Of a stretch of 54,402 nt of DNA, positions 1 to 7,316 are shown one piece after another. How positions within the stretch are numbered: position 1 is the stretch's first letter; every line of letters starts with the position of its first letter. This stretch comes from UBA1195 sp045598025 (GTDB lineage Bacteria; Bacteroidota; Bacteroidia; Bacteroidales; WCHB1-69): positions 1-54,402 of the forward strand of contig JAZLLH010000073.1 of NCBI GenBank assembly GCA_045598025.1, in the 5' to 3' direction. The notes below the pieces were generated by a model. The model did no database searches. It worked only from the letters and a program-made list of their open reading frames with translations, and was not told the DNA's origin. The position numbers and the translations under genes are program-made.

Positions 1-1634
1 GCATTGAACTTGTTGAGCCAGATGACAGCCTCTTCGGCTTTGCCCCGCTCCACTTGGCGTAGGCATCGGCAACTGGTCTGCAGCACCATGTTCTTGGGAC
101 AGTCGCCCTGCTGCGAAAGAATAACCCCTGTGAGGCTGCGACAATCCCAACCCTCTTTGCCAATCTGAACCAACAGTACAACTCGGATGCGCGACATAGA
201 AGTGTCAAGTGCGGAAAAAGCGGCTTCGGCACCCTCGGGCGCAGGATACTGCTTGTTGCCGTCGTGGTATTTCAGCACGGCCTCGGCGGGGTCGGTATGA
301 TAAGACTGAAGGATGGAGGAGACCAATGGGTAGATGCGTTCTTCAAGAATCTCGATTTTGCCACAATAGATGGCCAGCTTGGCACAGAGGCCTCCGGGAT
401 AGACCTTGTCCTTGAACTTATCGAGGAAATGGGTCAGTCCATTGCGGATGATGGTGTCGGAATCGGTATCAGCTATGCGGATGTCGGGATATTTGAGGAA
501 GTTGCCGATACCGTCAATCAGCGGATAGTGATACACCACGTTGGAAAGGTCGGTGTTGCTGACGGAGATAGTGTCGGTCATGCTGACTTTCTCGGCTTTC
601 TCTAAATAGGGTGTTCCCGAAAAGCCGAGCATGCAGTTGAAATTGTTGCCCTTGGCCCATTGGCTTACAACTTGGCGGAGCTTGATTTCGTTATCGGCCG
701 CATGGTGTACTTCGTCAACAAATGTGGCGAGATGAGGAATCTGGCCTATGATATGTCGCAGTTCGTTGGCGATTTTCATCTTGTCGAGTTCTTCCTTGCT
801 GAACGCTGTGGAATCCGTGTCCTTGTCGAGCCTGTCAAGAATCACCTTCTCGGCATTAGTTACAGCCACTAAACCCATGAGATTCTCGCCCTCAGTAGCC
901 AGATGCATATTGAGTTTTTGTGCATTGGGGTTCTTGAGGCGGTTGCTCTTCTTGGCACTCTTCTGCTCATCCAGCACTTCAAACTTAATCATCCGACGAA
1001 TACTGGAGGCGGCAGGTTCGGGCAGTACCCAGGAAGGATCGAAATTCTGAATCTTCTTGAGCGATGGGATGATAGAGGACTTGAGCCCCGAGGGAGCCAG
1101 AATCATGAAGTTGTGGGCAAAGATGGGGTTAGACGGCTCGTTTTGCGCAAAATACAGGTCGAGGTAGATAAAGGCGGCCATTAAGTAGGTCTTGCCTGCT
1201 CCCATAGGCAGGCTAAACAGATAGTCGGGATAATCCACGCCATAGAACAAGTCACGAAAAGCCTGCTCATAGTCCACGCTTGCGGGATTGTTATTGATTG
1301 CTTTGGCTAATTCGGGGGCTAAGGCTTTACCGTTTTTGTTGGGCAGCGCGGCATACTGCATTAGAGCCAAGGCGGGGATGTTGCTGCCAATCAACTCACG
1401 TTCGGCACCAGTAAGCGCAATAGATTCGGGCGAGGACAGGATGCCATCATGAAATAGTTTCCAGAGAGGCTTGTTCTGGCAACCAATCTTTAGGAACATA
1501 TATGTTTTGATAGCCTCAATCTGAGCATCGCGCATCATACCGCGACCCTCCATGTACTCTATCAAAGATTTTATAGGACATGAGGGGCTTTGAATCCATG
1601 CGTTGCGCTTTATTTCAATCAGTTTGAAGAACAT
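1..1634 (-). CDS. Res-type SF2 DEAD/DEAH helicase, C-terminus cut by window edge
   Basis: The frame is open from an ATG at 1634 to base 1, giving 544 codons without a stop. An in-frame TGA lies a few codons upstream of the ATG, and AGGT directly precedes it, so the start is well supported. Superfamily 2 helicase motifs appear in order: P-loop LPMGAGKTY (about 142-150), DEVH box FVDEVHHA (305-312), motif III GFSGTPY (337-343), and a motif V/VI region with GKEGWDCRS (492-500) followed by LQTSCRCLRQV. The EGWD motif is typical of Res subunits of type III restriction enzymes and related defence helicases. It probably translocates on or cleaves DNA as part of a defence system. No methyltransferase is visible in the window, and the endonuclease end and any partner genes would lie beyond the left edge. 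The helicase assignment is firm; the restriction role is inferred. Confidence 0.85.
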   Translation of the reverse strand, partial: MFFKLIEIKRNAWIQSPSCPIKSLIEYMEGRGMMRDAQIEAIKTYMFLKIGCQNKPLWKLFHDGILSSPESIALTGAERELIGSNIPALALMQYAALPNKNGKALAPELAKAINNNPASVDYEQAFRDLFYGVDYPDYLFSLPMGAGKTYLMAAFIYLDLYFAQNEPSNPIFAHNFMILAPSGLKSSIIPSLKKIQNFDPSWVLPEPAASSIRRMIKFEVLDEQKSAKKSNRLKNPNAQKLNMHLATEGENLMGLVAVTNAEKVILDRLDKDTDSTAFSKEELDKMKIANELRHIIGQIPHLATFVDEVHHAADNEIKLRQVVSQWAKGNNFNCMLGFSGTPYLEKAEKVSMTDTISVSNTDLSNVVYHYPLIDGIGNFLKYPDIRIADTDSDTIIRNGLTHFLDKFKDKVYPGGLCAKLAIYCGKIEILEERIYPLVSSILQSYHTDPAEAVLKYHDGNKQYPAPEGAEAAFSALDTSMSRIRVVLLVQIGKEGWDCRSLTGVILSQQGDCPKNMVLQTSCRCLRQVERGKAEEAVIWLNKFN

Positions 1635-1794
1635 ACCTAATAAATTCGATCAAGGTAAACTCTGAATTTTTACATTCATTTAATTTTCAAACAAAACGAC
1701 CTGTATGTTTCAAGCATTTCACCCGAAAATCAATTTGTCTGTTTCCAGGAAAGACAAAGAACCCGCTTGATTGCCCTTCCGGAATTTGAATTTG

Positions 1795-1802
1795 CAAAAG
1801 TA
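1795..1802 (-). promoter_or_regulatory. Candidate Bacteroidota -7 element upstream of the helicase
   Basis: Read on the minus strand this is TACTTTTG followed by CA, matching TAnnTTTG. It lies about 160 bases upstream of the helicase start at 1634 and would give a long leader. The stretch 1635-1794 between them holds no gene that I can recognise. Confidence 0.35.
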
Positions 1803-1852
1803 AACATAAAAACAATACCTTCAGAACAAAAAACTGTGAAAAAAAGTGCAGC

Positions 1853-2221
1853 ATGCCGTACTCTTCCGCTACCTCTTTGCCGCAGTCACAAGAATTTTTC
1901 TTGAACGGGAGCAGCACTAAGACAGACATCCGCACCCGCGCCGAACTGCTGGAAGTGGTGGAAGCCGGAGACATTCCCATTGAAACCCCTTCGGCGGATA
2001 TTACAAGCCTGCAACCCGCCAATCCCAACGCCAACTCGCACTCCAACTCCAATACCGGCTCTTCCAACGACATCTTCTACTACCACACCAACCACCTCGT
2101 CAGCACCGCCTTCGTCACCGACAACAACGCCACCGTCACCCAAGGCTTCCTTTACGCACCGTTTGGTGAGATCACCACCGAATACACCCCAATGTGGCAG
2201 AACGGCATCATGCCTATGTAG
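1853..2221 (+). pseudogene. RHS-repeat core protein fragment
   Basis: The 122-codon frame ends in a segment with the RHS/YD-repeat core signature: FYYHTNHLVSTAFVTDNN, then VTQGFLYAPFGE, then a stretch like the region just before the RHS core end. RHS proteins are very large shell-forming proteins that carry variable C-terminal toxins. Here neither the long repeat array nor the toxin tip is present. The frame stops just after MWQNGIMPM, where intact relatives continue into the conserved ELDEE..YYYGARYY region, and no signal peptide or plausible start precedes it. I read it as a relic of a larger gene lost by rearrangement. A serine/asparagine/proline-rich linker precedes the core part. It is unlikely to make a functional product. 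Confidence 0.65.
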
Positions 2222-2261
2222 CCCTCCCCAAAAATAGGACGCTTGATAAATGGACAAAAAG
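2222..2261. mobile_element. Possible IS3-family terminal remnant
   Basis: Immediately after the RHS fragment stops, the sequence reads CCTCCCCAAAAATAGGACG and then AAATGGACAAAAAG. This resembles the CCCCAAAAAGTTGGAC-like ends of IS3-family elements. No transposase frame follows. The match is by eye only and may be chance. The rest of the gap to 2333 shows nothing recognisable. Confidence 0.2.
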
Positions 2262-2333
2262 AGTATTTTTGAAACATTAAAATCAAGAGACATGAAGAAA
2301 TGATTACGGAATATCAAGGTCAACGCTGAACCA

Positions 2334-2900
2334 CTAGAAAGCAACTCCTAATTTGAATCCCGCAGTGAAAGCCGTAGGGCTTCCTTTGGGCAGGGCAATG
2401 AATCCGTGGTAGTAGTTGTAGTCATTGTAATCGCCTATGCCGGCTCCCAACCCGGTAAATATATCGAAGACAAACCAATGGTACACGATTTGGTATCCGA
2501 AGCATCCCATAATGGCGAGCCGGTTGTTGTGCAGACGTTCACCGCTGCCGTCCTTGGCGTCGAAATCAAAGGAGGAAAAAGCCAGTTCGGGTTTCAGGTA
2601 AAATCCGTTCAGGGAGTGACTCTTTTCACCGTGCGGGTGAAAGATGAATTTGTAGGTCAGTCGGCAGAGGGCTCCTTTGGAACGGTTTTCGTTCAGCCAA
2701 TCACCGCCCCAGCCGATGACGCCGCCGGTCAGTTCGATGCTACGGTTGTCCGCAATGGCGCGTTCGTAGGTAAGTTTGGTGGAACCGCTGAACAGAGAGA
2801 GCACGGTTACTTTCAAGTTATTGGGTCGGATTTCCTGAGTCTGGGCGCAAACGGTTGACAGAATGCTCAGGAAAAGGAGTGCGATAATGTGTTTTTTCAT
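2334..2900 (-). CDS. Small outer membrane beta-barrel protein
   Basis: A 188-aa protein starting at the ATG at 2900 with a clear signal peptide (MKKHIIALLFLSILSTVCAQ) and cleavage after the AQ. The mature part shows alternating hydrophobic/polar strands with many aromatic and glycine residues (for example FDIFTGLGAGIGDYND) and ends in Phe (KLGVAF), the usual C-terminal residue of outer membrane barrels. An in-frame start 13 codons upstream exists but would place the signal peptide internally. Its ATG overlaps the stop of the upstream SpoU methyltransferase by four bases (ATGA), so it is the last gene of the gpmA operon. I cannot assign it to a named family; it resembles the DUF3575-like small barrels of Bacteroidota. 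Substrate and function are unknown. Confidence 0.75.
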   Translation of the reverse strand: MKKHIIALLFLSILSTVCAQTQEIRPNNLKVTVLSLFSGSTKLTYERAIADNRSIELTGGVIGWGGDWLNENRSKGALCRLTYKFIFHPHGEKSHSLNGFYLKPELAFSSFDFDAKDGSGERLHNNRLAIMGCFGYQIVYHWFVFDIFTGLGAGIGDYNDYNYYHGFIALPKGSPTAFTAGFKLGVAF

Positions 2901-3445
2901 GCTTGTGTGTGATGGATGTATTGTTTGTAAACTTCCCATAGTACAGCGCCTGCGCTGACTGCAATGTTCAGCGAATGTTTGGTGCCGGCCTGGGGAATTT
3001 CGAGGGCGGCGTGGCAGCTATCCACCACGGCCTGGTCCACGCCCATGACTTCGTTGCCGAAAACAAGGGCGATTTTTTCTTTCCCGTCCCATTGAAAATG
3101 CTGCAGGGACGTACTGCCTTCTACCTGCTCCACGGCGTATACGCGGTAACCTTCGGCTTTCAGACGTTCTACCACGTTCAAGGTGCTGTCCACATGTTCC
3201 CATTCCACCGATTCGGTAGCTCCCAAAGCCGTTTTCTCAATTTCCTTGTGAGGAGGACAGGCGGTGATGCCGCAAAGGTAAATTTTTTCAATGCGGAAAG
3301 CGTCGGCGGTGCGAAATACCGAGCCGACGTTGTGCATGCTTCTCACCTGGTCCAAGACCACGGCGACAGGCGTTTTCTCGCTTTGTTTGAATGCGTCCAC
3401 CGAAAGACGGTGAAGGGCTTCCATTGATAATTTTTCCATATTCAT
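2897..3445 (-). CDS. SpoU/TrmH-family RNA 2'-O-methyltransferase
   Basis: A 182-aa SPOUT-fold enzyme that would transfer methyl from S-adenosylmethionine to a ribose 2'-OH in tRNA or rRNA. All three SpoU motifs are present: motif 1 NVGSVFRTADAF (39-50, with the Asn and Arg), motif 2 FGNEVMGV (129-136), and motif 3 IPQAGTKHSLNIAVSAG (150-166), which forms the trefoil knot that binds SAM. There is no N-terminal substrate-binding extension, so it is a minimal catalytic-domain version and its target cannot be named. The start overlaps the trmD stop by four bases, and its stop overlaps the following barrel gene in the same way, indicating translational coupling. A second in-frame ATG at 3439 is an alternative start. 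Confidence 0.9.
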   Translation of the reverse strand: MNMEKLSMEALHRLSVDAFKQSEKTPVAVVLDQVRSMHNVGSVFRTADAFRIEKIYLCGITACPPHKEIEKTALGATESVEWEHVDSTLNVVERLKAEGYRVYAVEQVEGSTSLQHFQWDGKEKIALVFGNEVMGVDQAVVDSCHAALEIPQAGTKHSLNIAVSAGAVLWEVYKQYIHHTQA

Positions 3446-4125
3446 TTCTCCTCTTTCAGCAGGTCCGGCCGTCTCTCCCGAGTACGTTCCAAGGCTTTCT
3501 GGTATTTCCAGTCAGCAATGAGCTTTTCGTTGCCCGAAAGCAGTACGTCCGGCACGCAATGTCCTTCGAAATCGTAGGGCCGGGTGTAGCAGGGCGGCGA
3601 AAGCAACTCATATTGAAAGGAATCGGAGAGGGCAGACGTCTCATCGTGCAGTACACCCGGTATCAGCCGGACAATGGCGTCTGTGAGGATGGCAGCCGGC
3701 AGTTCCCCGCCGGAAAGCACATAGTCACCGATGGATATTTCTTTGGTGATGAACATTTCGCGTATGCGTTCGTCAATACCCTTGTAATGCCCGCAGAGCA
3801 TCATGATGTTTTCGCCCATGGACAATTCGTTGGCGATGGACTGATTCAGTACGCTGCCGTCCGGGGTGAGGAAGATGATTTCGTCGTATTCCCTTTCGCT
3901 TTGCAATTGACGGATACAGGCGGCGATGGGTTCAATCTTCATCACCATGCCCGATTCTCCGCTAAAAGGATAATCGTCCACCCGGCGGTGTTTGTCGGTG
4001 GAATAGTCGCGGATATTGTGCAGATGTATTTCAGCCAATCCCTTGTCCTGAGCGCGTTTCAGTATGGAAACCGAAAATGCACCTTCGAACATTTCGGGAA
4101 ACAGGGTGAGAATGTCAAAACGCAT
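3442..4125 (-). CDS. trmD: tRNA (guanine37-N1)-methyltransferase TrmD
   Basis: A 227-aa protein that makes m1G37 next to the anticodon, which prevents +1 frameshifting. It begins MRFDILTLFPEMF, the typical TrmD opening, so I chose the ATG at 4125 over the open frame extending to 4167. The SAM-binding knot residues CGHYKGIDER (111-120) and SIGDYVLSGGELP (131-143) are intact, and the length is normal for the family. The C-terminal helical domain (PPCYTRP..., then DVLLSGNHEKI-like DVLLSGNEKLIADW) is present. It starts 16 bases after the gpmA stop and overlaps the SpoU gene by four bases, so it belongs to the gpmA operon. Pairing with a second RNA methyltransferase suggests a tRNA-modification subunit of the operon. 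Confidence 0.97.
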   Translation of the reverse strand: MRFDILTLFPEMFEGAFSVSILKRAQDKGLAEIHLHNIRDYSTDKHRRVDDYPFSGESGMVMKIEPIAACIRQLQSEREYDEIIFLTPDGSVLNQSIANELSMGENIMMLCGHYKGIDERIREMFITKEISIGDYVLSGGELPAAILTDAIVRLIPGVLHDETSALSDSFQYELLSPPCYTRPYDFEGHCVPDVLLSGNEKLIADWKYQKALERTRERRPDLLKEEK

Positions 4126-4141
4126 GCGTAAATATATACCG

Positions 4142-4882
4142 TTATTTCTTGGCTCCCTGATTGGCAACCTGGTCCATCAGTTTCTTCAATTCTTCGGGAT
4201 CGGCGAGGAAATAGTCCTTGACCAGTTTCATGTTGTCGTCGAATTCGAAAACGTAAGGAACGGCCGTCGGGATGTTGAAAGCGATGATTTCGTCATTGCT
4301 CATGTTCTTGAGCTGTTTGACAATGGCTCTCAAACTGTTTCCGTGGGCGGCAATGAGGATTTCCTTCTTTTCCTTCAGCGTAGGAAGAATGTGTGATTCC
4401 CAATAGGGAAGGAGTCTCTTCGTTGTATCGACCAGGGCTTCGGTGCCCGGGGTGCTGCCCGCTTCCGTGTAGCGGGGATCGTTGGCCGGATGGCGTTCAT
4501 CGTCCGTGGATAAGGCTTCCGGAGCGACATCCCAACTTCTTCTCCACAGAAGCACCTGTTCTTTTCCGTATTTTTCAGTGGCTTCTGTCTTGTTCATTCC
4601 CTGCAGCCTGCCGTAATGCTTTTCGTTCAGACGCCAGGATTTTTCTACCGGAATCCAAAGGGAATTCATTTCGTTCAAAGCGAGGAAGAGCGTTTTGACA
4701 GCTCTTTTTAGATATGATGTATAGGCATGCTGGAAACGGAACCCTTCCGCTTTCAGTTTTTTTCCGGCTTCGCGGGCTTCTTCCACACCTTTTTCCGACA
4801 GGTCCACGTCTGTCCATCCGGTGAACAGGTTTTTCTTGTTCCATTCACTTTCTCCGTGTCTCAATAGTACGAGTCTGTACAT
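4142..4882 (-). CDS. gpmA: 2,3-bisphosphoglycerate-dependent phosphoglycerate mutase
   Basis: A 246-aa glycolytic/gluconeogenic enzyme interconverting 3- and 2-phosphoglycerate through a phosphohistidine. The RHGES catalytic motif sits at residues 8-12 (LVLLRHGESEWN), followed by NLFTGWTDVDLSEKG, and the second active-site histidine appears in LIAAHGNSLRAIVK. The length matches the dPGM family. It is the first gene of the leftward operon gpmA-trmD-SpoU-barrel, with a -7 element TACTTTTG at 4929-4922 about 40 bases upstream. The next step of glycolysis, eno, lies elsewhere in this window. Confidence 0.97.
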   Translation of the reverse strand: MYRLVLLRHGESEWNKKNLFTGWTDVDLSEKGVEEAREAGKKLKAEGFRFQHAYTSYLKRAVKTLFLALNEMNSLWIPVEKSWRLNEKHYGRLQGMNKTEATEKYGKEQVLLWRRSWDVAPEALSTDDERHPANDPRYTEAGSTPGTEALVDTTKRLLPYWESHILPTLKEKKEILIAAHGNSLRAIVKQLKNMSNDEIIAFNIPTAVPYVFEFDDNMKLVKDYFLADPEELKKLMDQVANQGAKK

Positions 4883-4919
4883 AGCACAATGTATTTTTGG
4901 TATTAAAAAATTTCAAACC

Positions 4920-4939
4920 TGCAAAAGTAATCATTTTTG
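4920..4939. repeat. 20-bp direct repeat, copy next to gpmA
   Basis: TGCAAAAGTAATCATTTTTG is identical to 6155-6174. Together the copies flank the DUF4143 ATPase gene almost exactly. Each includes, in reverse, the -7 element of the leftward gene that follows it. Confidence 0.8.
4922..4929 (-). promoter_or_regulatory. Bacteroidota -7 element for the gpmA operon
   Basis: On the minus strand the sequence is TACTTTTG followed by CA. It lies 40 bases upstream of the gpmA ATG. It sits inside a 20-base segment that recurs identically at 6155-6174. Confidence 0.65.
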
Positions 4940-4971
4940 AGATACGTTGCACCCTTCAGGAAAAAATGTTT

Positions 4972-6111
4972 TCAGATGATTTTTCCAGTCCAGAGGTCAT
5001 GTAGAAATTCCCGGACGGGTATGATTTCAATGCGGTCTTTTCGTCTGCGGTACTGATCAAGTGAAACGGCAATGAGTCTTGCCTGCGGATAGTCTTCACC
5101 AAAAGAACGGAGTCCTTTCAGATGGGTATTGTTGATTTCTGTGCTGGATTTGATTTCAATGGCTACATTTGCTTCTCCAAGCACGGCATCAACTTCCATG
5201 CCGCTTCCGGTCCGCCAGTAATGAAGTTCATCCAATCTTTGACGGTATCCCAGAAATGCTATCAGTTCCTGGATAATCAAATGTTCCAAGGCATGCCCAT
5301 ATTCCGGAGAACCTTGTTGCAGGTGCGCACGGTGCAGCAGGTAGTTGGTGATTCCGACATCGAATAAGTAGAATTTCGGAGCGTGGATGAGTTTACGCTT
5401 GACTGTTTTGGTATAGGCAGGAATGATGTAACCGAATAAAGTATCAGTAAGTATTTCAAAATAGGATTTCACGGTAACGGCACTGACGCCGCAGTCAGCG
5501 GCAATGTTGTTGTATACGAGCATTTCTCCACTGGTGAGTGCCGCTGTTTCAAGAAAACGGGTGAATGCGGGCAGGTTGCGCACAATGGCTTCGGCCTGGA
5601 TTTCCATGCTGAGATAAGTGCCGATATATCCCTGTATACGCTTGCGGGCATCGTGGACAAGGTAATGCCTTGGTATCAGTCCGTTGTTGATGGCCTTATC
5701 CATATCGAAATCATTCAGTTCGGCACTGACCAAAGGATAGAAATTATTGACAATTGCTCGGCCGCCAAGCAGGTTTACACCGCTCCTTTTCAGCTTGCGG
5801 GCACTGGAACCGGTCAGGATAAAACGGAGTTCTCTGTTGACCATCAGCCATTGTACTTCATCCAATAAAGAAGGAAGTTTTTGGATTTCGTCAATGATAA
5901 TCAGAGTGTCTGACGGCATATCCTGCAATTCTTCGCGTAAAAGTTCGGGATGTCGGCTCAAACGTTCGTATTGTTCGTTGTGCAGCAGATCATAATACCG
6001 TGTGTTTGGAAAGCGTTGCTTTAAGAGTGTCGTTTTTCCTGTCTGTCTGGCACCAAAAAAGAAAATACTTTCAGTTTCAGTGTCTTGAAAGTCAAATATG
6101 CGTGATATCAT
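4972..6111 (-). CDS. AAA ATPase with C-terminal DUF4143 domain
   Basis: A 379-aa protein of the large AAA_14/DUF4143 family common in Bacteroidota. The P-loop GARQTGKTT is at 20-28 and Walker B LIIIDEIQ at 70-77, followed by the sensor-like RFILTGSSARKL. The C-terminal DUF4143 part shows FYLFDVGITNYLL and, near residue 320, EVDAVLGEANVAIEIKSS, a D...ExK arrangement like that of PD-(D/E)XK nuclease folds. I chose the ATG at 6111, which gives the usual MISRIFDF opening; the open frame upstream runs into the promoter. The family's function is poorly known, with nucleic-acid or toxin-like roles suggested. The gene has its own -7 element and is flanked by identical 20-base repeats, as if inserted between gpmA and its promoter. 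Confidence 0.92.
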   Translation of the reverse strand: MISRIFDFQDTETESIFFFGARQTGKTTLLKQRFPNTRYYDLLHNEQYERLSRHPELLREELQDMPSDTLIIIDEIQKLPSLLDEVQWLMVNRELRFILTGSSARKLKRSGVNLLGGRAIVNNFYPLVSAELNDFDMDKAINNGLIPRHYLVHDARKRIQGYIGTYLSMEIQAEAIVRNLPAFTRFLETAALTSGEMLVYNNIAADCGVSAVTVKSYFEILTDTLFGYIIPAYTKTVKRKLIHAPKFYLFDVGITNYLLHRAHLQQGSPEYGHALEHLIIQELIAFLGYRQRLDELHYWRTGSGMEVDAVLGEANVAIEIKSSTEINNTHLKGLRSFGEDYPQARLIAVSLDQYRRRKDRIEIIPVREFLHDLWTGKII

Positions 6112-6154
6112 ATAGTTATACTTTAGTTTATCCTGATATAATAAAGTTTCGGTT

Positions 6155-6174
6155 TGCAAAAGTAATCATTTTTG
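6155..6174. repeat. 20-bp direct repeat, copy upstream of the ATPase gene
   Basis: Identical to 4920-4939 and 1235 bases away from it. Matching beyond the 20 bases is partial (G/A then ATACG in both). Confidence 0.8.
6157..6164 (-). promoter_or_regulatory. Bacteroidota -7 element for the DUF4143 ATPase gene
   Basis: Minus-strand TACTTTTG followed by CA, 45 bases upstream of the chosen ATG at 6111. This supports starting the protein there rather than at the upstream TTG, which falls inside the element. Confidence 0.6.
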
Positions 6175-6274
6175 GAATACGGAACGGGGGGAAGAGAAAA
6201 ACGGATGAAAATTTTCTGCCGGAAAAATGCGTCTGCAAGGCTTGCAAAAGTCCGCGGCATGGGAGGAGTATGGC

Positions 6275-6282
6275 TAATTTTG
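6275..6282 (+). promoter_or_regulatory. Candidate -7 element for the AT-rich J-domain islet
   Basis: TAATTTTG followed by CA matches TAnnTTTG. It lies about 77 bases upstream of the 39-aa membrane protein gene at 6360 and is the only good match in the gap 6175-6359, which otherwise shows nothing. Confidence 0.45.
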
Positions 6283-6359
6283 CAGAAAATTTCAAAACGT
6301 AAAATCAGTTGAAAAATGTGTAGCTATTCAATTTACGGAAATTCAAAAATTCATAAATT

Positions 6360-6479
6360 ATGAGCAATGAAATAATAGATGCTTTTACGCAGGGTGTATT
6401 TTCTGCGATTTTTACAGGAATATTGATTTTTGTGATAAGTTTGGTTTTTGGTAGAAAAAAAAGAGAGAAAGGAGAGTAA
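6360..6479 (+). CDS. 39-aa single-span membrane protein
   Basis: ATG at 6360 to TAA at 6477-6479. The product has a short polar N-terminus (MSNEIIDAFTQ), one hydrophobic segment (about residues 11-30, ending GILIFVISLVFG) and a strongly basic tail (GRKKREKGE). By the positive-inside rule the tail faces the cytoplasm. It ends three bases before the lipoprotein ATG at 6483, so the two would be co-transcribed and probably coupled. No family is recognised. The tight spacing and clean membrane-protein topology argue that it is real despite its size. Confidence 0.55.
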   Translation: MSNEIIDAFTQGVFSAIFTGILIFVISLVFGRKKREKGE

Positions 6480-6482
6480 AAC

Positions 6483-7049
6483 ATGAAAAGAATGGTTTCA
6501 GTTATGGTGATTTTGGTTTGGTGTTTCTTATCTTGCACCAATAAGAAACAGGACGTTCAGGTAGACAAGAAAGCAACTACAATGAAGATGGAAGTTGTTG
6601 AAGCAGTCGATAATGAGCCAGATGAAGGTACTTATAAAATCAGGAATACGGAATTTTATTCAATATCATTTCCACGTACATGGGAGATTATTATAAATCC
6701 GGATCAAATATCGGATGTTTACATAGGTGATTCTGAAGAGAAATTAGGATTTACTGTTCTTTATTTTGAAACAGATTTTTCTCTTTCAGATGTCATGGAA
6801 GAATGTAATTCTAATGCAGAGAAAGAGGGCTTTGCAATAATAGCAAACGACAAGATTAATCTAAATGGACAGCCTTGTTATAAAACTGTTTATGAATTTT
6901 CGTTTGGAGGAATGGATATGCAACAAATATCCTATACATTCAAGAAAAATTCAAGAATTTTCAATGTGAAATTTGGTAATAGGAAAGAAGAGGTTGAATC
7001 CAGTGTGGCACTTATTGATAGAATAATAAATTCATTTAAAATCAAGTGA
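6483..7049 (+). CDS. Predicted lipoprotein, unknown function
   Basis: A 188-aa protein with a type II signal peptide: MKRMVSVMVILVWCFLSC, lipobox FLSC with the lipidated Cys at about 18. The first part after the Cys is a charged linker (KKQDVQVDKKATT). From about residue 55 there is a compact alpha/beta domain opening with FYSISFPRTWEI, like the PsbP/DUF1795-type folds in which a YSIxYPxxW motif starts the domain. It ends with IDRIINSFKIK, also usual for that fold. Exact family membership cannot be proved by eye. It follows the 39-aa membrane protein by three bases and precedes a two-helix protein and a J-domain protein. The region is visibly AT-rich compared with flanking genes, suggesting acquisition. 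Confidence 0.7.
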   Translation: MKRMVSVMVILVWCFLSCTNKKQDVQVDKKATTMKMEVVEAVDNEPDEGTYKIRNTEFYSISFPRTWEIIINPDQISDVYIGDSEEKLGFTVLYFETDFSLSDVMEECNSNAEKEGFAIIANDKINLNGQPCYKTVYEFSFGGMDMQQISYTFKKNSRIFNVKFGNRKEEVESSVALIDRIINSFKIK

Positions 7050-7100
7050 TTAAATATGATTTTGAATTATTTGTATTAACCATATCAAAACAATAACATT

Positions 7101-7310
7101 ATGCAAAAAACGACAAAAATTATTGTAACAATCGTAGCGGTAGTTGTGTTTTTCTTCCTTTCTTTGGTCATATCAGGACTTCGTTCTGATGCCGGATTCG
7201 CTACACCAGGAATATTTTGTGTTATTCTTTTATTTGCTTTGATAGGAGCCCTGAAAGCAATCTGGAAAAAAAACGACAATAATGGCGATGACACAGCATT
7301 GCAGAAATGA
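7101..7310 (+). CDS. Small two-helix membrane protein
   Basis: A 69-aa product with a basic N-terminus (MQKTTK), a hydrophobic segment at about 7-26 (IIVTIVAVVVFFFLSLVI), a short loop (GLRSDAGFATPG), a second hydrophobic segment (IFCVILLFALIGAL) and a polar tail. This is a hairpin with both ends probably in the cytoplasm. It sits 51 bases after the lipoprotein gene and six bases before the J-domain gene. No family is recognised. The close spacing to the J-domain protein suggests they work at the same membrane site. Confidence 0.6.
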   Translation: MQKTTKIIVTIVAVVVFFFLSLVISGLRSDAGFATPGIFCVILLFALIGALKAIWKKNDNNGDDTALQK

Positions 7311-7316
7311 CAGCAA

